Shown here one piece after another: positions 1-11,758 of a DNA stretch of 64,000 bases. Position 1 is the first letter of the stretch; each line of letters begins with the position of its first letter. The DNA is taken from assembly GCF_004331645.1 (NCBI RefSeq), contig NZ_SJSK01000003.1, positions 434,301-498,300 of the forward strand. Reading direction: 5' to 3'. The notes below the pieces were generated by a model, which saw only the letters and a program-made list of their open reading frames with translations, ran no database searches and had not been told where the DNA came from. Both the position numbers and the translations under genes were made by a program. Origin of the DNA: Pedobacter frigiditerrae (GTDB lineage: Bacteria; Bacteroidota; Bacteroidia; Sphingobacteriales; Sphingobacteriaceae).

Positions 1-198
1 GGTTACTCACTACCAAAAAATTTAATTAGCAAAGCAGGCTTAAATAAATTAAGATTTTATGTGATGGCTAATAACCTATTAACCCTAACCAAATATACAG
101 GTTATGATCCAGAGATTGGCGGCGGTAGTTATGGTGTTGATCGTGGTTTTTACCCACAAGCTAGAACTTTCTTTGCAGGTTTAAATGTTGGTTTTTAA
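1..198 (+). CDS. SusC/RagA-type TonB-linked outer membrane protein, C-terminal fragment
   Basis: The reading frame is open from the first base to a TAA at 196-198 and encodes the last 65 residues of a SusC-like barrel; the rest lies outside the window. The fragment contains the stretch FYVMANNLLTLTKYTGYDPE typical of the final strands of SusC proteins and ends in an aromatic residue (LNVGF), the usual outer-membrane barrel C-terminus. The SusD gene follows after 8 nt, so this is the transporter half of a SusCD glycan importer. The family call rests on the C-terminal motif and the neighbour only. Confidence 0.85.
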   Translation, partial: GYSLPKNLISKAGLNKLRFYVMANNLLTLTKYTGYDPEIGGGSYGVDRGFYPQARTFFAGLNVGF

Positions 199-206
199 TA
201 ATATAA

Positions 207-1718
207 ATGATGAACAAAAAATATATAAAATGTACTATCGCAATAGTTGCGATGATGCAGGTTTTCGTATCATGTAAAAAAGATTTTCTTGAGCTAACAC
301 CAAAAGGCACAGCTTTAGAAGATAATTTCTATAAGAACGAAACAGAAGTAATGCAAGGAATCATTTCTGTTTACGATGTTACCCAATGGGGAACAACTGG
401 TGGTTACACTATGAAAATGCCTTTATTAAGTGCAGCTTCAGATGATTGTTGGGCTGGAGGTAGTAATGCATCTGACCAACCTAACTGGGTTGCATTTGAT
501 AATTTCAATATGGATTCTAGAATTGGCCCACAAGGTGGATTATGGAACAAGAACTATACAGGAATTAATCGCGCTAACTTAATCTTAAGCAAAATTGAAA
601 AAGCGACTACTTTAAGTGCTGCTTTTAAAACAAGAGTAACTGCCGAAGCAAAATTCTTAAGAGCGTATTTCTATTTTGATTTGGTAAGGTTTTTTGGAAA
701 AGTTCCATTAATAACTTCAGTTTTACCAACTGATGAATTATACAAACAAGTTCAGGCCACTCCTGCTCAGGTTTATACTCAAATAGAAAAAGATTTGAGA
801 GATGCTTTTCCTGGTTTACCAGCAACAATTTCTGCTGGTGAAAAAGGTAGAATATCTATGGGAGCAGCTAAAGCACAATTAGCAAAGGTATTGTTGTATC
901 AAAACGATAATACCAAACTTACAGAAGCCATTACCTTATTTGAAGACATTAATAAGACTGGCAATGCTTATGGATATGCTTTATTGGCTAATTATGCAGA
1001 TATCTTTAATCCTGCAAACAAATTCAACTCAGAATCTATCTTAGAAATCCCTCACTCAAATAATGCTGCTTGGTCAGATTGGGGATGGATTAATGGTGGT
1101 GAAGGCAATGTTGGCACTCAATTTATTGGAATGGATAGCTATAATGGCGATACTTATTCTAGTGGTTGGGGCTTCTGTCCGGTTACATTAGATTTAGTTA
1201 ATGTATTGAAAACTGACCCACGTTTTGCTGCAACAATTATTGATGGAGCTGCCTTAAAAACTGCTGGTGCAACTTACAATACCCGTTATCAAAACACAGA
1301 TTATTTCATTAAAAAATATGCGCCTTTAAAAGCTTTCCGCTCTGCGAGTGGTGTTGCTGAACAAAATTGGCCTATTAATGAAATTGAAATCAGGTTAGCA
1401 GATACTTATTTAATGCAAGCTGAAGCTTTGGTTAAAGCTGGTAGTAACCCTACTAGAGCGAAGGAATTATTAGATGCGGTAAGAGCTAGAGTTGGACTTG
1501 GATCTGTACCTGTTACTTTAGATAACATTTATAATGAACGTAGATTAGAGTTAGCTACCGAAGGGCATCGTTTCTTTGATTTAGTACGGACTGGTAAAGC
1601 TGTAGCTGTTTTAGGCGCTGTTGGATTTAAAGCTAATAAAAGCGAGTATTTACCGATTCCTCAAACAGAGATTGATGTTACTAAAGGAAATATTAAACAG
1701 AATCCAGGTTATAATTAA
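207..1718 (+). CDS. SusD/RagB family glycan-binding outer membrane lipoprotein
   Basis: This is the surface lid of the SusCD importer whose SusC tail precedes it. The N-terminus is a lipoprotein signal with lipobox FVSC (Cys23) followed by KKDFLEL. The C-terminal RagB/SusD signatures are visible: EIRLADTYLMQAEAL near residue 395, RAKELLDAVRARVGL, and the NERRLELATEGHRFFDLVR block near 450. The length of 503 residues is usual for the family. It is co-transcribed with the SusC upstream and the PKD lipoprotein 11 nt downstream. The GH16 enzyme nearby suggests a beta-glucan ligand; that substrate call is inferred from context, not from the SusD sequence. Confidence 0.95.
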   Translation: MMNKKYIKCTIAIVAMMQVFVSCKKDFLELTPKGTALEDNFYKNETEVMQGIISVYDVTQWGTTGGYTMKMPLLSAASDDCWAGGSNASDQPNWVAFDNFNMDSRIGPQGGLWNKNYTGINRANLILSKIEKATTLSAAFKTRVTAEAKFLRAYFYFDLVRFFGKVPLITSVLPTDELYKQVQATPAQVYTQIEKDLRDAFPGLPATISAGEKGRISMGAAKAQLAKVLLYQNDNTKLTEAITLFEDINKTGNAYGYALLANYADIFNPANKFNSESILEIPHSNNAAWSDWGWINGGEGNVGTQFIGMDSYNGDTYSSGWGFCPVTLDLVNVLKTDPRFAATIIDGAALKTAGATYNTRYQNTDYFIKKYAPLKAFRSASGVAEQNWPINEIEIRLADTYLMQAEALVKAGSNPTRAKELLDAVRARVGLGSVPVTLDNIYNERRLELATEGHRFFDLVRTGKAVAVLGAVGFKANKSEYLPIPQTEIDVTKGNIKQNPGYN

Positions 1719-1729
1719 TCATTAAAAAA

Positions 1730-3145
1730 ATGAAATCATTAAAAAAAACTACAAAAACATCAATCTGGATTGGTCTATGTTTGATGTTAACTATATTGGC
1801 TTCTTGTAAAAAAGATGATGCTGTAAAAGAACTAGGCAAAGCACCTACAACAGCTGATGTTCAGTTTACTGTAACCCCAACTTCTACCAATGCTAATGTT
1901 GTTAATTTTAAAAGTACAGGTCTAGGCTTTAAAGCTATTTGGGATTTTGGAAATGGTGCAACAGCAGAAGGTGTTGATGCTCAAGCTTCTTATCCATTAG
2001 CAGGAACATATACTGTAAAATTAACCATTGTTACAGATGGTGGTTATGCTTCTACAACAAAAACAGTTGTAATTGCAAGTACAAATCCAGCAATGCTAAC
2101 AGATCCAGCATTTACAACCCTTTCTGGCGGATTATCTAATGCAACAGGAAAAACGTGGGTAATTGATCAAACACAACAAGGCCATTTAGGTGTGGGGCCA
2201 ATTGGTTCTCAATTTCCAGATTGGTATCAAGCTGGTCCTGATGAAAAAATAGGAACGGGATTTTACGATGATGAGATGACATTTAATATGAATGCATTGA
2301 AATATACGTATGCCAACAACGGAACTACTTTCGCGAATGCATCTAACGCACCTGGTATTGGTGGGCCAACAGGAAGCAGCGACCCAACAGTAAACTATAC
2401 TCCTGCTACTAACTTAACTTGGTTGGTAACCACTGTAAATGGAATAAAATACATTACAATAAGTAATAACGGATTTATTTCTTACTATTTAGGTGTATCT
2501 CAGTACCAAATTCTTTCATTAACTAACGATGAAATGTGGTTGAGATGCTTAGATAAATCTAATGCTGGTAATGCTTGGTATTTAAAATTGATAAGGAAAG
2601 GATATGTAAGACCTGTTATACCTCCAGTTCAAAAACCAATTCAAGCAGCTAATTTAACAGACGATTTTCAAAATACAGCTACGTTTACGTGGACTGCAGA
2701 AAATATGGATTATGTAAGAAGTTATGACAATCCATCAAAATTCCCTGTTAACACTTCTGCAAAAGTTGGTTACTACGAAAAAAGAACAGGACCTGATGGC
2801 CAGTACGGAAACTTAAATGTAACAATGCCTTATCGTTTTGATTTAACTGCAAAGAATAAGATTAGATTGAAAGTATTCTTACCAGGAGGAAACGATTTCA
2901 CCAAGGTAGCGCCTACTGTTTCTATCAAACTTCAAAATTCATTGTTAGGTGGTAATGCTTGGACCACCCAGTTAGAAGTTGTAAAAACAATTACCGCAGC
3001 ACAATACAATTCTTGGGTACAATTAGAATTTGATTTCAGCGCTTATACGGCTCAAACTTTGTATGATAAAATAGTTGTACAATTAGGTGGCGAAGGGCAC
3101 GTGAATCCAGGCATTTTCTATATTGACGATTTCGAATTTAAATAA
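1730..3145 (+). CDS. PKD-domain surface glycan-binding lipoprotein
   Basis: A 471-residue lipoprotein with lipobox ILASC (Cys26). Residues about 40-115 form a PKD domain with the canonical WDFGNG turn and GTYTVKL strand. A middle region (about 130-300) is rich in Gly/Asn/Trp and resembles the central domain found in Bacteroidota glucan-locus lipoproteins. The last 160 residues form a predicted beta-sandwich, possibly carbohydrate-binding, ending in FYIDDFEF. It has no recognisable catalytic motif. Sitting directly between SusD and a GH16 glucanase, it fits a SusE/F-like surface glycan-binding protein. The function is inferred from position and domain type. Confidence 0.85.
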   Translation: MKSLKKTTKTSIWIGLCLMLTILASCKKDDAVKELGKAPTTADVQFTVTPTSTNANVVNFKSTGLGFKAIWDFGNGATAEGVDAQASYPLAGTYTVKLTIVTDGGYASTTKTVVIASTNPAMLTDPAFTTLSGGLSNATGKTWVIDQTQQGHLGVGPIGSQFPDWYQAGPDEKIGTGFYDDEMTFNMNALKYTYANNGTTFANASNAPGIGGPTGSSDPTVNYTPATNLTWLVTTVNGIKYITISNNGFISYYLGVSQYQILSLTNDEMWLRCLDKSNAGNAWYLKLIRKGYVRPVIPPVQKPIQAANLTDDFQNTATFTWTAENMDYVRSYDNPSKFPVNTSAKVGYYEKRTGPDGQYGNLNVTMPYRFDLTAKNKIRLKVFLPGGNDFTKVAPTVSIKLQNSLLGGNAWTTQLEVVKTITAAQYNSWVQLEFDFSAYTAQTLYDKIVVQLGGEGHVNPGIFYIDDFEFK

Positions 3146-3153
3146 CAAAAAAC

Positions 3154-3181
3154 AACTGCCTGATGTTACAATCAGGCAGTT
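3154..3181 (+). terminator. Hairpin between PKD lipoprotein and GH16 gene (attenuator or processing site)
   Basis: A perfect 11-bp stem AACTGCCTGAT / ATCAGGCAGTT with a GTTACA loop lies 8 nt after the PKD stop codon and 15 nt before the GH16 start. The following tract (ATAATTTTAG) is a poor U-run, so it may lower expression of the last gene or stabilise the upstream message rather than fully end transcription. Confidence 0.6.
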
Positions 3182-3196
3182 ATAATTTTAGCCGCT

Positions 3197-4078
3197 ATGA
3201 TATATAGAAAAATTAAAAATGCTTATTTTCTAGTTGCACTCTCTACTGGCTCGATATTGTCTTGTCAATCGTGCTCTTCAGGTAAAGATGTAGAAGAACC
3301 AATTATCATTCCTCCAACTTCTGTTACTGTTGTAGATAAAAATTGGACATTTGAAACTACACCCTTTTGGGCTGATGAATTTGATTATAATGGTTTGCCA
3401 GCAACTGCAAAGTGGGATTATGATCTTGGTGGTTCTGGTTGGGGAAATAATGAAAAGCAATATTATACCAACACTTTGGCCAATGCTAGTGTAGCTGACG
3501 GAAAACTATCTATTACTGCCAAAAAAGAAAGTATGAATGGTATGGCTTATACATCTGCTAGATTGGTAACCAGAAATAAACTTGATGTTTTGTATGGAAG
3601 AATGGAAGTAAGTGCAAAATTACCAACTGGAAAAGGTACTTGGCCTGCAATATGGATGTTGCCAACAGATAGGGCTTATGGAGATTGGCCAAAATCTGGT
3701 GAAATAGATATCATGGAACATGTGGGGTATGACCAAAACAATGTGCACTTCACTACACACACTGAAGCATATTATTTCAAAATAAATACTCAAAAAACGA
3801 GCACCAAAATGATTCCTGATGCAAGTTCAGCTTTTCATAAATATAGAGTTGATTGGACGCCTTATGCTATTCGAGGATATTTTGATGACGTAATTGTTTT
3901 TGAATTTGCCAATGAAGGAAAAGGTTATAAAGTTTGGCCATTTGACAAAAGATTTCATCTATTGCTAAATTTAGCAATTGGTGGCGATTGGGGCGGCAGT
4001 CAAGGGATTGATGATAATATTTTCCCTCAAAAAATGGAAGTTGATTATGTTCGTTATTACAAAATGATTGAAAAATAA
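3197..4078 (+). CDS. GH16 family endo-beta-glucanase lipoprotein (laminarinase-like)
   Basis: A glycoside hydrolase family 16 enzyme of 293 residues. The signature SGEIDIMEHVG gives nucleophile Glu169, Asp171 and acid/base Glu174, in the beta-bulge arrangement (ExDxxE) of laminarinases. Other GH16 landmarks are FWADEFDYNG near residue 57, GTWPAIWMLP near 147 and HLLLNLAIGGDWGG towards the end. A lipobox SILSC places Cys23 as the lipidation site, so the enzyme is probably anchored at the cell surface or periplasmic outer membrane leaflet. It closes the SusC-SusD-PKD locus and probably cuts beta-1,3(-1,4)-glucan. Agarase or carrageenase activity is possible in GH16 but the surrounding motifs favour glucanase. 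Confidence 0.92.
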   Translation: MIYRKIKNAYFLVALSTGSILSCQSCSSGKDVEEPIIIPPTSVTVVDKNWTFETTPFWADEFDYNGLPATAKWDYDLGGSGWGNNEKQYYTNTLANASVADGKLSITAKKESMNGMAYTSARLVTRNKLDVLYGRMEVSAKLPTGKGTWPAIWMLPTDRAYGDWPKSGEIDIMEHVGYDQNNVHFTTHTEAYYFKINTQKTSTKMIPDASSAFHKYRVDWTPYAIRGYFDDVIVFEFANEGKGYKVWPFDKRFHLLLNLAIGGDWGGSQGIDDNIFPQKMEVDYVRYYKMIEK

Positions 4079-4095
4079 TTCAATCCCTCCTATTT

Positions 4096-4128
4096 AAAAA
4101 TATCCAGCTTAGTCTGGATATTTTTTTT
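4096..4128 (+). terminator. Rho-independent terminator of the GH16 locus
   Basis: Stem ATATCCAG (4100-4107) / CTGGATAT (4114-4121) with loop CTTAGT, followed by a run of T residues through 4128; flanking A-rich and T-rich tracts extend the stem. It sits 18 nt after the GH16 stop. Confidence 0.9.
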
Positions 4129-4286
4129 GATTAAAATTTAAAAACTAAATAATTAGTTATATATTAGCCATATCAACTAAGTTTTTAAGAATTAACATTT
4201 ATTAACAAGGCTTTAACATATTAGCTAAAACATTTAATATACTTTAGTAAAACAAACACACAAACAAACTATTTATCGCTCTTCCT

Positions 4287-7058
4287 ATGCTCAAAAAGCT
4301 CTTTATTTTACTTGCCCTGAATCTTTGTATTTTATCAGCCTTTGCTCAAAAAGCTACTATTAGAGGCTCTGTTGTAGATACCATTGAAAGAAAAAAACTT
4401 CAAAACAGCTCAATCGTGCTTATTAGAAGTACAGACTCTATCATGGTTAAAACAGTTAGGGCCAATGAAAAAGGAGAATTTGAACTGACTAATCTTAAAA
4501 AAGGCGATTACAGCTTATTAATTTCCTATCCAAAAATGGCAGATTATGTGAGAGATATCAGATTAACAGATAGTTCTAAATTTAATCTCGGCCCTATCCA
4601 CATGGAAACGAAGACCTTTTTGTTGAATGAGGTAAAAATTCAGGCAGAAAGACAAGCTGCTATTAAAATGAGAGGTGATACCATTGTTTTTCAGGCAGAT
4701 AGTTTTGCCGTTAAACCAAATGCCAATGTTCAAGATTTATTACGAAGACTACCTGGCATTGAAGTAGATAAAAATGGTGCAATTAAAGCAGCTGGGGAAG
4801 ATGTAAACACCGTTTTAGTTGAAGGTGAAGAGTTTTTTGGAGATGATCCTTTATTAGCAACTAAATATTTAAAAGCTAGTTCGGTAAAGGAAGTTCAGGT
4901 ATACGACAAAAAAAGCAAAGAGACTGAATTAACTGGTATTGAAGATGGTAAAAAAGAAAAAATAATTAACATTAAGCTAAAAGATAATGCAAAAAATGGT
5001 TATCTCAGCACACTTGATGCTAATAGTGATTTAGACCATTTTAAAAATATTGGAGGAATGTTAGGTATTTATAAAGGTAAAATGAAAGCTGCAGTTTATG
5101 GCAATTCATCAAACCTAAATCAAGATTCGAAAATAACTGCCGCTATGTCTAAACTAAAAGGCGGAGACTATGATATGATTGAGGTAATGGATGATGGCAG
5201 TACAATTTCATATATGTCTGGTGGAGATTATGACGACTACTTCTCTCCTACTAATGGCTTGCCTGACTATACAACATTTGGAGCACACTTTTCTGATAAG
5301 TGGAATGAAAATAAGTTAGGTTTAAAGCTTAACTACAAAAATAACGATACCCGTGTAGATGACATTAGAACTTCTAACGGGCAAAATTTATTACCAAACG
5401 GCACATCATTTTTCAGCTCTGGTAAAACAACGGATTATACCAGAAAAACAGGTCAAAACCTAAAAGGAAATTTTGAAATATTTGTTGATTCACTTTCTAC
5501 ATTAAAAATATCATTTGCAGGCAAAAAGAATACTAGTGAGAATAAAGCAATTAACTATAATCAATCATTAAATGATGCTGGTTTATTTGTAAGCAGAAAT
5601 GACCAAACCACTACTGGAGATGGCGATAGTGAATTATTTAACGGCAATATTAATTATACAAGAAAATCTAAGAAAAAAGGCAGAACATTAACAATAGACC
5701 TTCAACCAGAAACTTCTAATAATGCTAGTATTGAAAACAGTTTAAACATTACTGATTATTACACTAATGGTGTATTAAATAGCACTAGAAAATTAGATTT
5801 ATTCAAAGATAATTCAGGTAAGCAAACCTCATTAGGTGCAAGAGTTTCATATACCGAGCCAATAGGTAAAAAATGGTCTTTACAAACAGGATATAGTTTT
5901 AAAACCGTAGAATCATCAAGTAATAAAATGGTGTATGATAATTTGTTAAACAGACAAAGAATTGATTCGCTAAGTAATAACTTCGACTTTAATAACTTCT
6001 CAAATATTGCAAAAGTTGTTTTACAATTTAGAGCAACAAAATTCTCTATTTCTGGAGGTGTAGAGGCCACTCAAACAAGTTTTGATTTGAACGATTTAGA
6101 CAGAAACAACAAGTTTAGTCGGGATTATTTAAACTGGGCACCTCGAAGTAACTTCAATTATAAACTAGGAAAAAGCACTAGTTTTTCCTTAAGTTATAAT
6201 GGAAATACCAATCAACCGAGAGTAGACCAATTGCAACCAATTAGACAAATTAGCAATCCGCTTTATGAAGTAGTTGGGAATTTGAATTTAAAACCATCAT
6301 TTAATAATAATTTTGGTTTTAATTTTAATAGCTATCAGTTTAAATCAGAGCAATTTATGTATGGTTATTTTAGCTATAGCTTTACAAATAATGCAATTGT
6401 TTCAACTCAAACTATCGATAAAAACAACAAGACTGTTTCTAGTTATATAAATATGAATGGTAATAGTAATTTTTATGGAAATGCTTCGTACCAAAAAGGT
6501 TTTGCCAAGTTGCATTTAAGAACAGGGTTAAGCGTTGGTTACAATGAATCAACCTATGTTTCTGTTATTAACGGCGTGATAAATGAAAATTCTAACAAAA
6601 ATATTTCACTTAGTCCGAGTGTAAGTTATTATACTGAAAAGGTTAATTTGAGTTACAGACCAAGTGTAAATTTCACAAATAGCAGCTCTACAACTGGGAG
6701 TATTAACAATGGTAAAACATATACCCATAACCACGAGATAAATGGCACTATTCAGCTACCAGGAAAAATGGAGTTTAACACCACTATTTCTATGTCTTTC
6801 AGACCAGCGAATGCATCATTTGACACCCCATTAAACATACATATCTGGAATGCTTACCTATCTAAAAAGATGTTAAAGACGGATGCCCTAGAACTCAAAC
6901 TATCAGTTTCTGACATATTGAATGAGAAAATTGGCTATAACCGCTATGTGGGTGGAAATTATATCAATGAATCAACCTATAGTTATATTCCTAGATATGT
7001 TTTAATTGGATTAACCTATAGTTTAAGTGGAAATTTTGCGAAAGCAGATAAAAAATAA
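4287..7058 (+). CDS. TonB-dependent-receptor-like outer membrane beta-barrel protein (OMP_b-brl type)
   Basis: A 923-residue outer membrane protein. It has a signal peptide (about residues 1-21, ending SAFAQ), a carboxypeptidase-regulatory-like beta-sandwich (about 23-95: TIRGSVVD, GEFELTNLKKGDYSLLISY), a plug-like domain (about 115-225, LLRRLPGIEVDKNGAIKAAG) and then a long barrel rich in alternating Tyr/Asn/Ser strands. This arrangement matches the Bacteroidota outer-membrane beta-barrel family, not classical SusC, and there is no SusD partner. A GLPGLI protein follows after one base, so the two form an operon. Substrate cannot be told from the sequence; such barrels are also seen beside GLPGLI proteins elsewhere in Bacteroidota. 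Confidence 0.9.
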   Translation: MLKKLFILLALNLCILSAFAQKATIRGSVVDTIERKKLQNSSIVLIRSTDSIMVKTVRANEKGEFELTNLKKGDYSLLISYPKMADYVRDIRLTDSSKFNLGPIHMETKTFLLNEVKIQAERQAAIKMRGDTIVFQADSFAVKPNANVQDLLRRLPGIEVDKNGAIKAAGEDVNTVLVEGEEFFGDDPLLATKYLKASSVKEVQVYDKKSKETELTGIEDGKKEKIINIKLKDNAKNGYLSTLDANSDLDHFKNIGGMLGIYKGKMKAAVYGNSSNLNQDSKITAAMSKLKGGDYDMIEVMDDGSTISYMSGGDYDDYFSPTNGLPDYTTFGAHFSDKWNENKLGLKLNYKNNDTRVDDIRTSNGQNLLPNGTSFFSSGKTTDYTRKTGQNLKGNFEIFVDSLSTLKISFAGKKNTSENKAINYNQSLNDAGLFVSRNDQTTTGDGDSELFNGNINYTRKSKKKGRTLTIDLQPETSNNASIENSLNITDYYTNGVLNSTRKLDLFKDNSGKQTSLGARVSYTEPIGKKWSLQTGYSFKTVESSSNKMVYDNLLNRQRIDSLSNNFDFNNFSNIAKVVLQFRATKFSISGGVEATQTSFDLNDLDRNNKFSRDYLNWAPRSNFNYKLGKSTSFSLSYNGNTNQPRVDQLQPIRQISNPLYEVVGNLNLKPSFNNNFGFNFNSYQFKSEQFMYGYFSYSFTNNAIVSTQTIDKNNKTVSSYINMNGNSNFYGNASYQKGFAKLHLRTGLSVGYNESTYVSVINGVINENSNKNISLSPSVSYYTEKVNLSYRPSVNFTNSSSTTGSINNGKTYTHNHEINGTIQLPGKMEFNTTISMSFRPANASFDTPLNIHIWNAYLSKKMLKTDALELKLSVSDILNEKIGYNRYVGGNYINESTYSYIPRYVLIGLTYSLSGNFAKADKK

Positions 7059-7059
7059 G

Positions 7060-7830
7060 ATGATGAATAAATCGATAATAATTTTAGTGCTGGCTTTTGT
7101 AACTGTTAGTTTAAAGGCTCAAAATGTTTTTGTTACGAGTGCAAAAATCACTTACGAAAAGAAATTAAATCTTCAACGTCAAATGGCCGATAATAAATGG
7201 TTGTCTGATGATGCAAAAGATAAAATGAAAAAATATGTAACCACATTGTGGGATTATAATTTCAATGAAACAACCTCTAGTTACAAAGCACAAAAGAAAG
7301 ACACTAATGCTAGTGACATGATGTTTGCTTTTTCATCTGGTCAGAACACTTCAGAAATGTATACGGATTTAGCGAAAAGCAAAAGGATAATTAAAAAATC
7401 TATCATGGGCGAAGATTATATCTTACCAGACACTATCCCTAATTTAGATTGGAAAATTATGAATGATGTTCGTAAAATTGCTGGTTACGATTGTAGAAAA
7501 GCAATAGCAGTTATTAACGATAGCGTTTATGTTGTAGCCTTTTACACCGACGAGATTTTATTAAAAGGCGGTCCGGAAGGATTTACTGGTTTACCTGGAA
7601 TGATATTAGGTTTAGCGATTCCTAGATATAACACAACTTGGTTTGCAACAAAGGTAGAATCGGTAAATGTTCCTATTTATGCAATTTCAGAACCAGCAAA
7701 AGGTAAACGAGCTGACAACGAAAAGGAGTTTAAAAAACTAATTGAAATGTATACAAGATATGATGACAAAAAGAACCCAAGAAAAATAGAAGACATTAAA
7801 AAGAATTTGTATGGTTTTTTGCTGCAGTAG
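7060..7830 (+). CDS. GLPGLI family exported protein
   Basis: A 256-residue exported protein of the GLPGLI family, named after a conserved motif seen here as GLPGMILGL in EGFTGLPGMILGLAIP. The N-terminus MMNKSIIILVLAFVTVSLKAQ is a signal peptide. I place the start at the ATG at 7060 (or 7063), one base after the upstream TAA, rather than at an in-frame GTG at 7027 that would lie inside the preceding gene and spoil the signal peptide. The family function is unknown; proteins of this kind are commonly found next to TonB-dependent receptors, as here. The C-terminus is basic (KNPRKIEDIKKNLYGFLLQ). Confidence 0.9.
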   Translation: MMNKSIIILVLAFVTVSLKAQNVFVTSAKITYEKKLNLQRQMADNKWLSDDAKDKMKKYVTTLWDYNFNETTSSYKAQKKDTNASDMMFAFSSGQNTSEMYTDLAKSKRIIKKSIMGEDYILPDTIPNLDWKIMNDVRKIAGYDCRKAIAVINDSVYVVAFYTDEILLKGGPEGFTGLPGMILGLAIPRYNTTWFATKVESVNVPIYAISEPAKGKRADNEKEFKKLIEMYTRYDDKKNPRKIEDIKKNLYGFLLQ

Positions 7831-9819
<1,989 letters not shown>

Positions 9820-9839
9820 TACAAGTTTAAAACAACATA

Positions 9840-11660
9840 ATGGATAGAAATACATTTACAGGGCTCTTTCTAATAATGGTTATTATTGGAGCTTCTGTTT
9901 TTTTCATGAAGCCTGATGCGGCCGATCTTAAAAAAGAAGAACAAAGACAAAAAATTACTGCAGATTCACTAGCTAAAGCAAACGGAGCAAAAACAGCACC
10001 TGCAGTTGCTGCCACAAAGCCTGCAGATTCTGTTAAGCCAGATACTACAACTTTAAAAGGTCCATTTGGTGGAAACATTAATGGAGTTACTGAAACTTCG
10101 GTTTTAGAAAATGATATCTTAAAATTAACATTCACTAACGTAGGTGGTAAAATTTTATCTGTTGAATTAAAAAAAGAGGTTACTTATACTAAAAAACCTG
10201 TTATATTATTCAATGGTAAAGACAATAACAAGTTTGGGTTAAATATTAATATTGATGGTAAAGTATTAAATACCAACAATTTGTATTTCACTAAAGCTGC
10301 TCAAACTGCAAACAGCATTAGCATGCGTGCTAATTACAGTGCAGACAAGTTTATTGAGTTTGTTTATGATGTAAAAGCAGGAAGTAATAATGTTGGTTTC
10401 AACATTAACTTAAATGGCTTAAACCAAGTTGTACAAGGAAATAGTGTTGCTTTAAATTGGGAAACTACTTTGTTACAACAAGAAAAATCTCATAAAAAAG
10501 AACAAGAACACGCAGCACCTTATTACAAATATGTTAATGAAAATCCAGACCATTTAGGGATGGGTGGTGATAAAAAAGAGGAGCTAAAAGAAGGTAAAAT
10601 TGAATGGTTCTCATTTAAGCAACAATTTTTCTCTGCGGTTCTAATTCCGCAAGTTCCATTTGAAAAAGGTGATTTAGAGGTTAAAATTTTAACTGATACG
10701 GGTAAAGTAAAGTGGTATGGTGCAAATATGCAATTGCCTTACACTCATTTAGCTGCTCAAAACTATGCAATGAAATTCTATTTCGGTGATAACAAATTCG
10801 ACAATTTAAAAGCTCAAGGTCAAGAGATTGAGAAGCAAGTTGATATGGGTTATTGGCCATTAAAATACATCAATAGATTTATAGTATTACCTGTATTCCA
10901 GTTCTTAGAAAGTTTTGGTTGGGGTTACGGTGTAATTATTTTGTTGTTAACAGTATTGCTTAAATTGGCAATGTCACCGTTAACTTACAAATCGTACATC
11001 TCGATGGCTAAAATGAGAATTTTAAAGCCAGAAATGGATGAAATTAAAGCCAAAGTCGGTGAAGATAATGCTACACTTTTACAACAAGAATACTTAAAAC
11101 TTTATAAGAAAGTTGGTGTAAATCCTTTGGGTGGCTGTTTGCCAATGTTACTACAATTACCTTTTGTAATGGCCTTCTTCTTCTTCTTCCCTAACTTATT
11201 TGAGTTAAGAGGAGAAAGCTTCTTATGGATGCACGATTTATCTACATATGATGATTTTATTAAATTTGGCTTTACCATTCCATTTATTGGCGACCACTTG
11301 AGTTTAATGTGTATTTTGATGACTATTTCTACATTAATTTACACTTACTTTAACAACCAAATTTCTGGAGCTACTGGTCAAATGAAATATATTGGTTACA
11401 TCATGCCAATTATTTTCTTAGGTGTTTTAAATAGCTATCCTGCTGGTTTGAACTATTACTATTTCTTAGCGAATATGTTCACGTTCTTGCAACAATATTT
11501 AATTAGAAGAATGGTTAATGACGAGAAAATTCACGCCATCTTACAAGAAAATAAAACTAAGCCACAAACTGAAAAGAAAAAATCTAAGTTTCAAGCTCGT
11601 TTAGATGATTACATGAGAACACAAGCTCAAGCTAAAACTCAAGAGAAAAAGGGTAAGTAG
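9840..11660 (+). CDS. yidC: Membrane protein insertase YidC
   Basis: Inserts and folds inner membrane proteins alone or with SecYEG. The 606-residue protein has the Gram-negative layout: an N-terminal signal anchor (residues about 6-23), a Lys/Ala-rich linker, a large periplasmic beta domain (about 85-330), then the conserved core from YGVIILLLTVLLKLAMSPLTYKSY through GCLPMLLQLPFVMAFFFFFP to the final segments near SYPAGLNYYYFLANMFT. The C-terminus is very basic (KKKSKFQARLDDYMRTQAQ), fit for ribosome contact. The gene lies 20 nt after pyrG and is followed by a terminator. Confidence 0.98.
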   Translation: MDRNTFTGLFLIMVIIGASVFFMKPDAADLKKEEQRQKITADSLAKANGAKTAPAVAATKPADSVKPDTTTLKGPFGGNINGVTETSVLENDILKLTFTNVGGKILSVELKKEVTYTKKPVILFNGKDNNKFGLNINIDGKVLNTNNLYFTKAAQTANSISMRANYSADKFIEFVYDVKAGSNNVGFNINLNGLNQVVQGNSVALNWETTLLQQEKSHKKEQEHAAPYYKYVNENPDHLGMGGDKKEELKEGKIEWFSFKQQFFSAVLIPQVPFEKGDLEVKILTDTGKVKWYGANMQLPYTHLAAQNYAMKFYFGDNKFDNLKAQGQEIEKQVDMGYWPLKYINRFIVLPVFQFLESFGWGYGVIILLLTVLLKLAMSPLTYKSYISMAKMRILKPEMDEIKAKVGEDNATLLQQEYLKLYKKVGVNPLGGCLPMLLQLPFVMAFFFFFPNLFELRGESFLWMHDLSTYDDFIKFGFTIPFIGDHLSLMCILMTISTLIYTYFNNQISGATGQMKYIGYIMPIIFLGVLNSYPAGLNYYYFLANMFTFLQQYLIRRMVNDEKIHAILQENKTKPQTEKKKSKFQARLDDYMRTQAQAKTQEKKGK

Positions 11661-11661
11661 T

Positions 11662-11719
11662 TTTCAGTTTACAATTCACAGTTATCAGTTTTGGAACCAT
11701 AACTGCAAACTGATAAGCC
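11662..11719 (+). repeat. CAGTTTTCAGTT-type short tandem-like repeat
   Basis: Directly after yidC the sequence cycles through degenerate units of about 8 bases built on CAGTTTNCAGTT and its complement (AACTG). A shorter version occurs at 14895-14919 after the S9 peptidase. Such runs are common in Bacteroidota intergenic DNA; no function is apparent. Confidence 0.55.
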
Positions 11720-11758
11720 GCAAATGCGCAGATTTAATCTGAACATTTGCGGTTTTTT
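11718..11758 (+). terminator. Rho-independent terminator of pyrG-yidC
   Basis: Stem CCGCAAATG (11718-11726) / CATTTGCGG (11744-11752) followed by six T residues. The loop itself holds a smaller CAGATT/AATCTG pairing. Confidence 0.88.

Noticed and set aside
7027..7059. GTG start of the GLPGLI protein inside the upstream barrel gene.
   Set aside because: The added residues precede and disrupt a clean signal peptide that begins at the ATG one base after the stop of the barrel gene.
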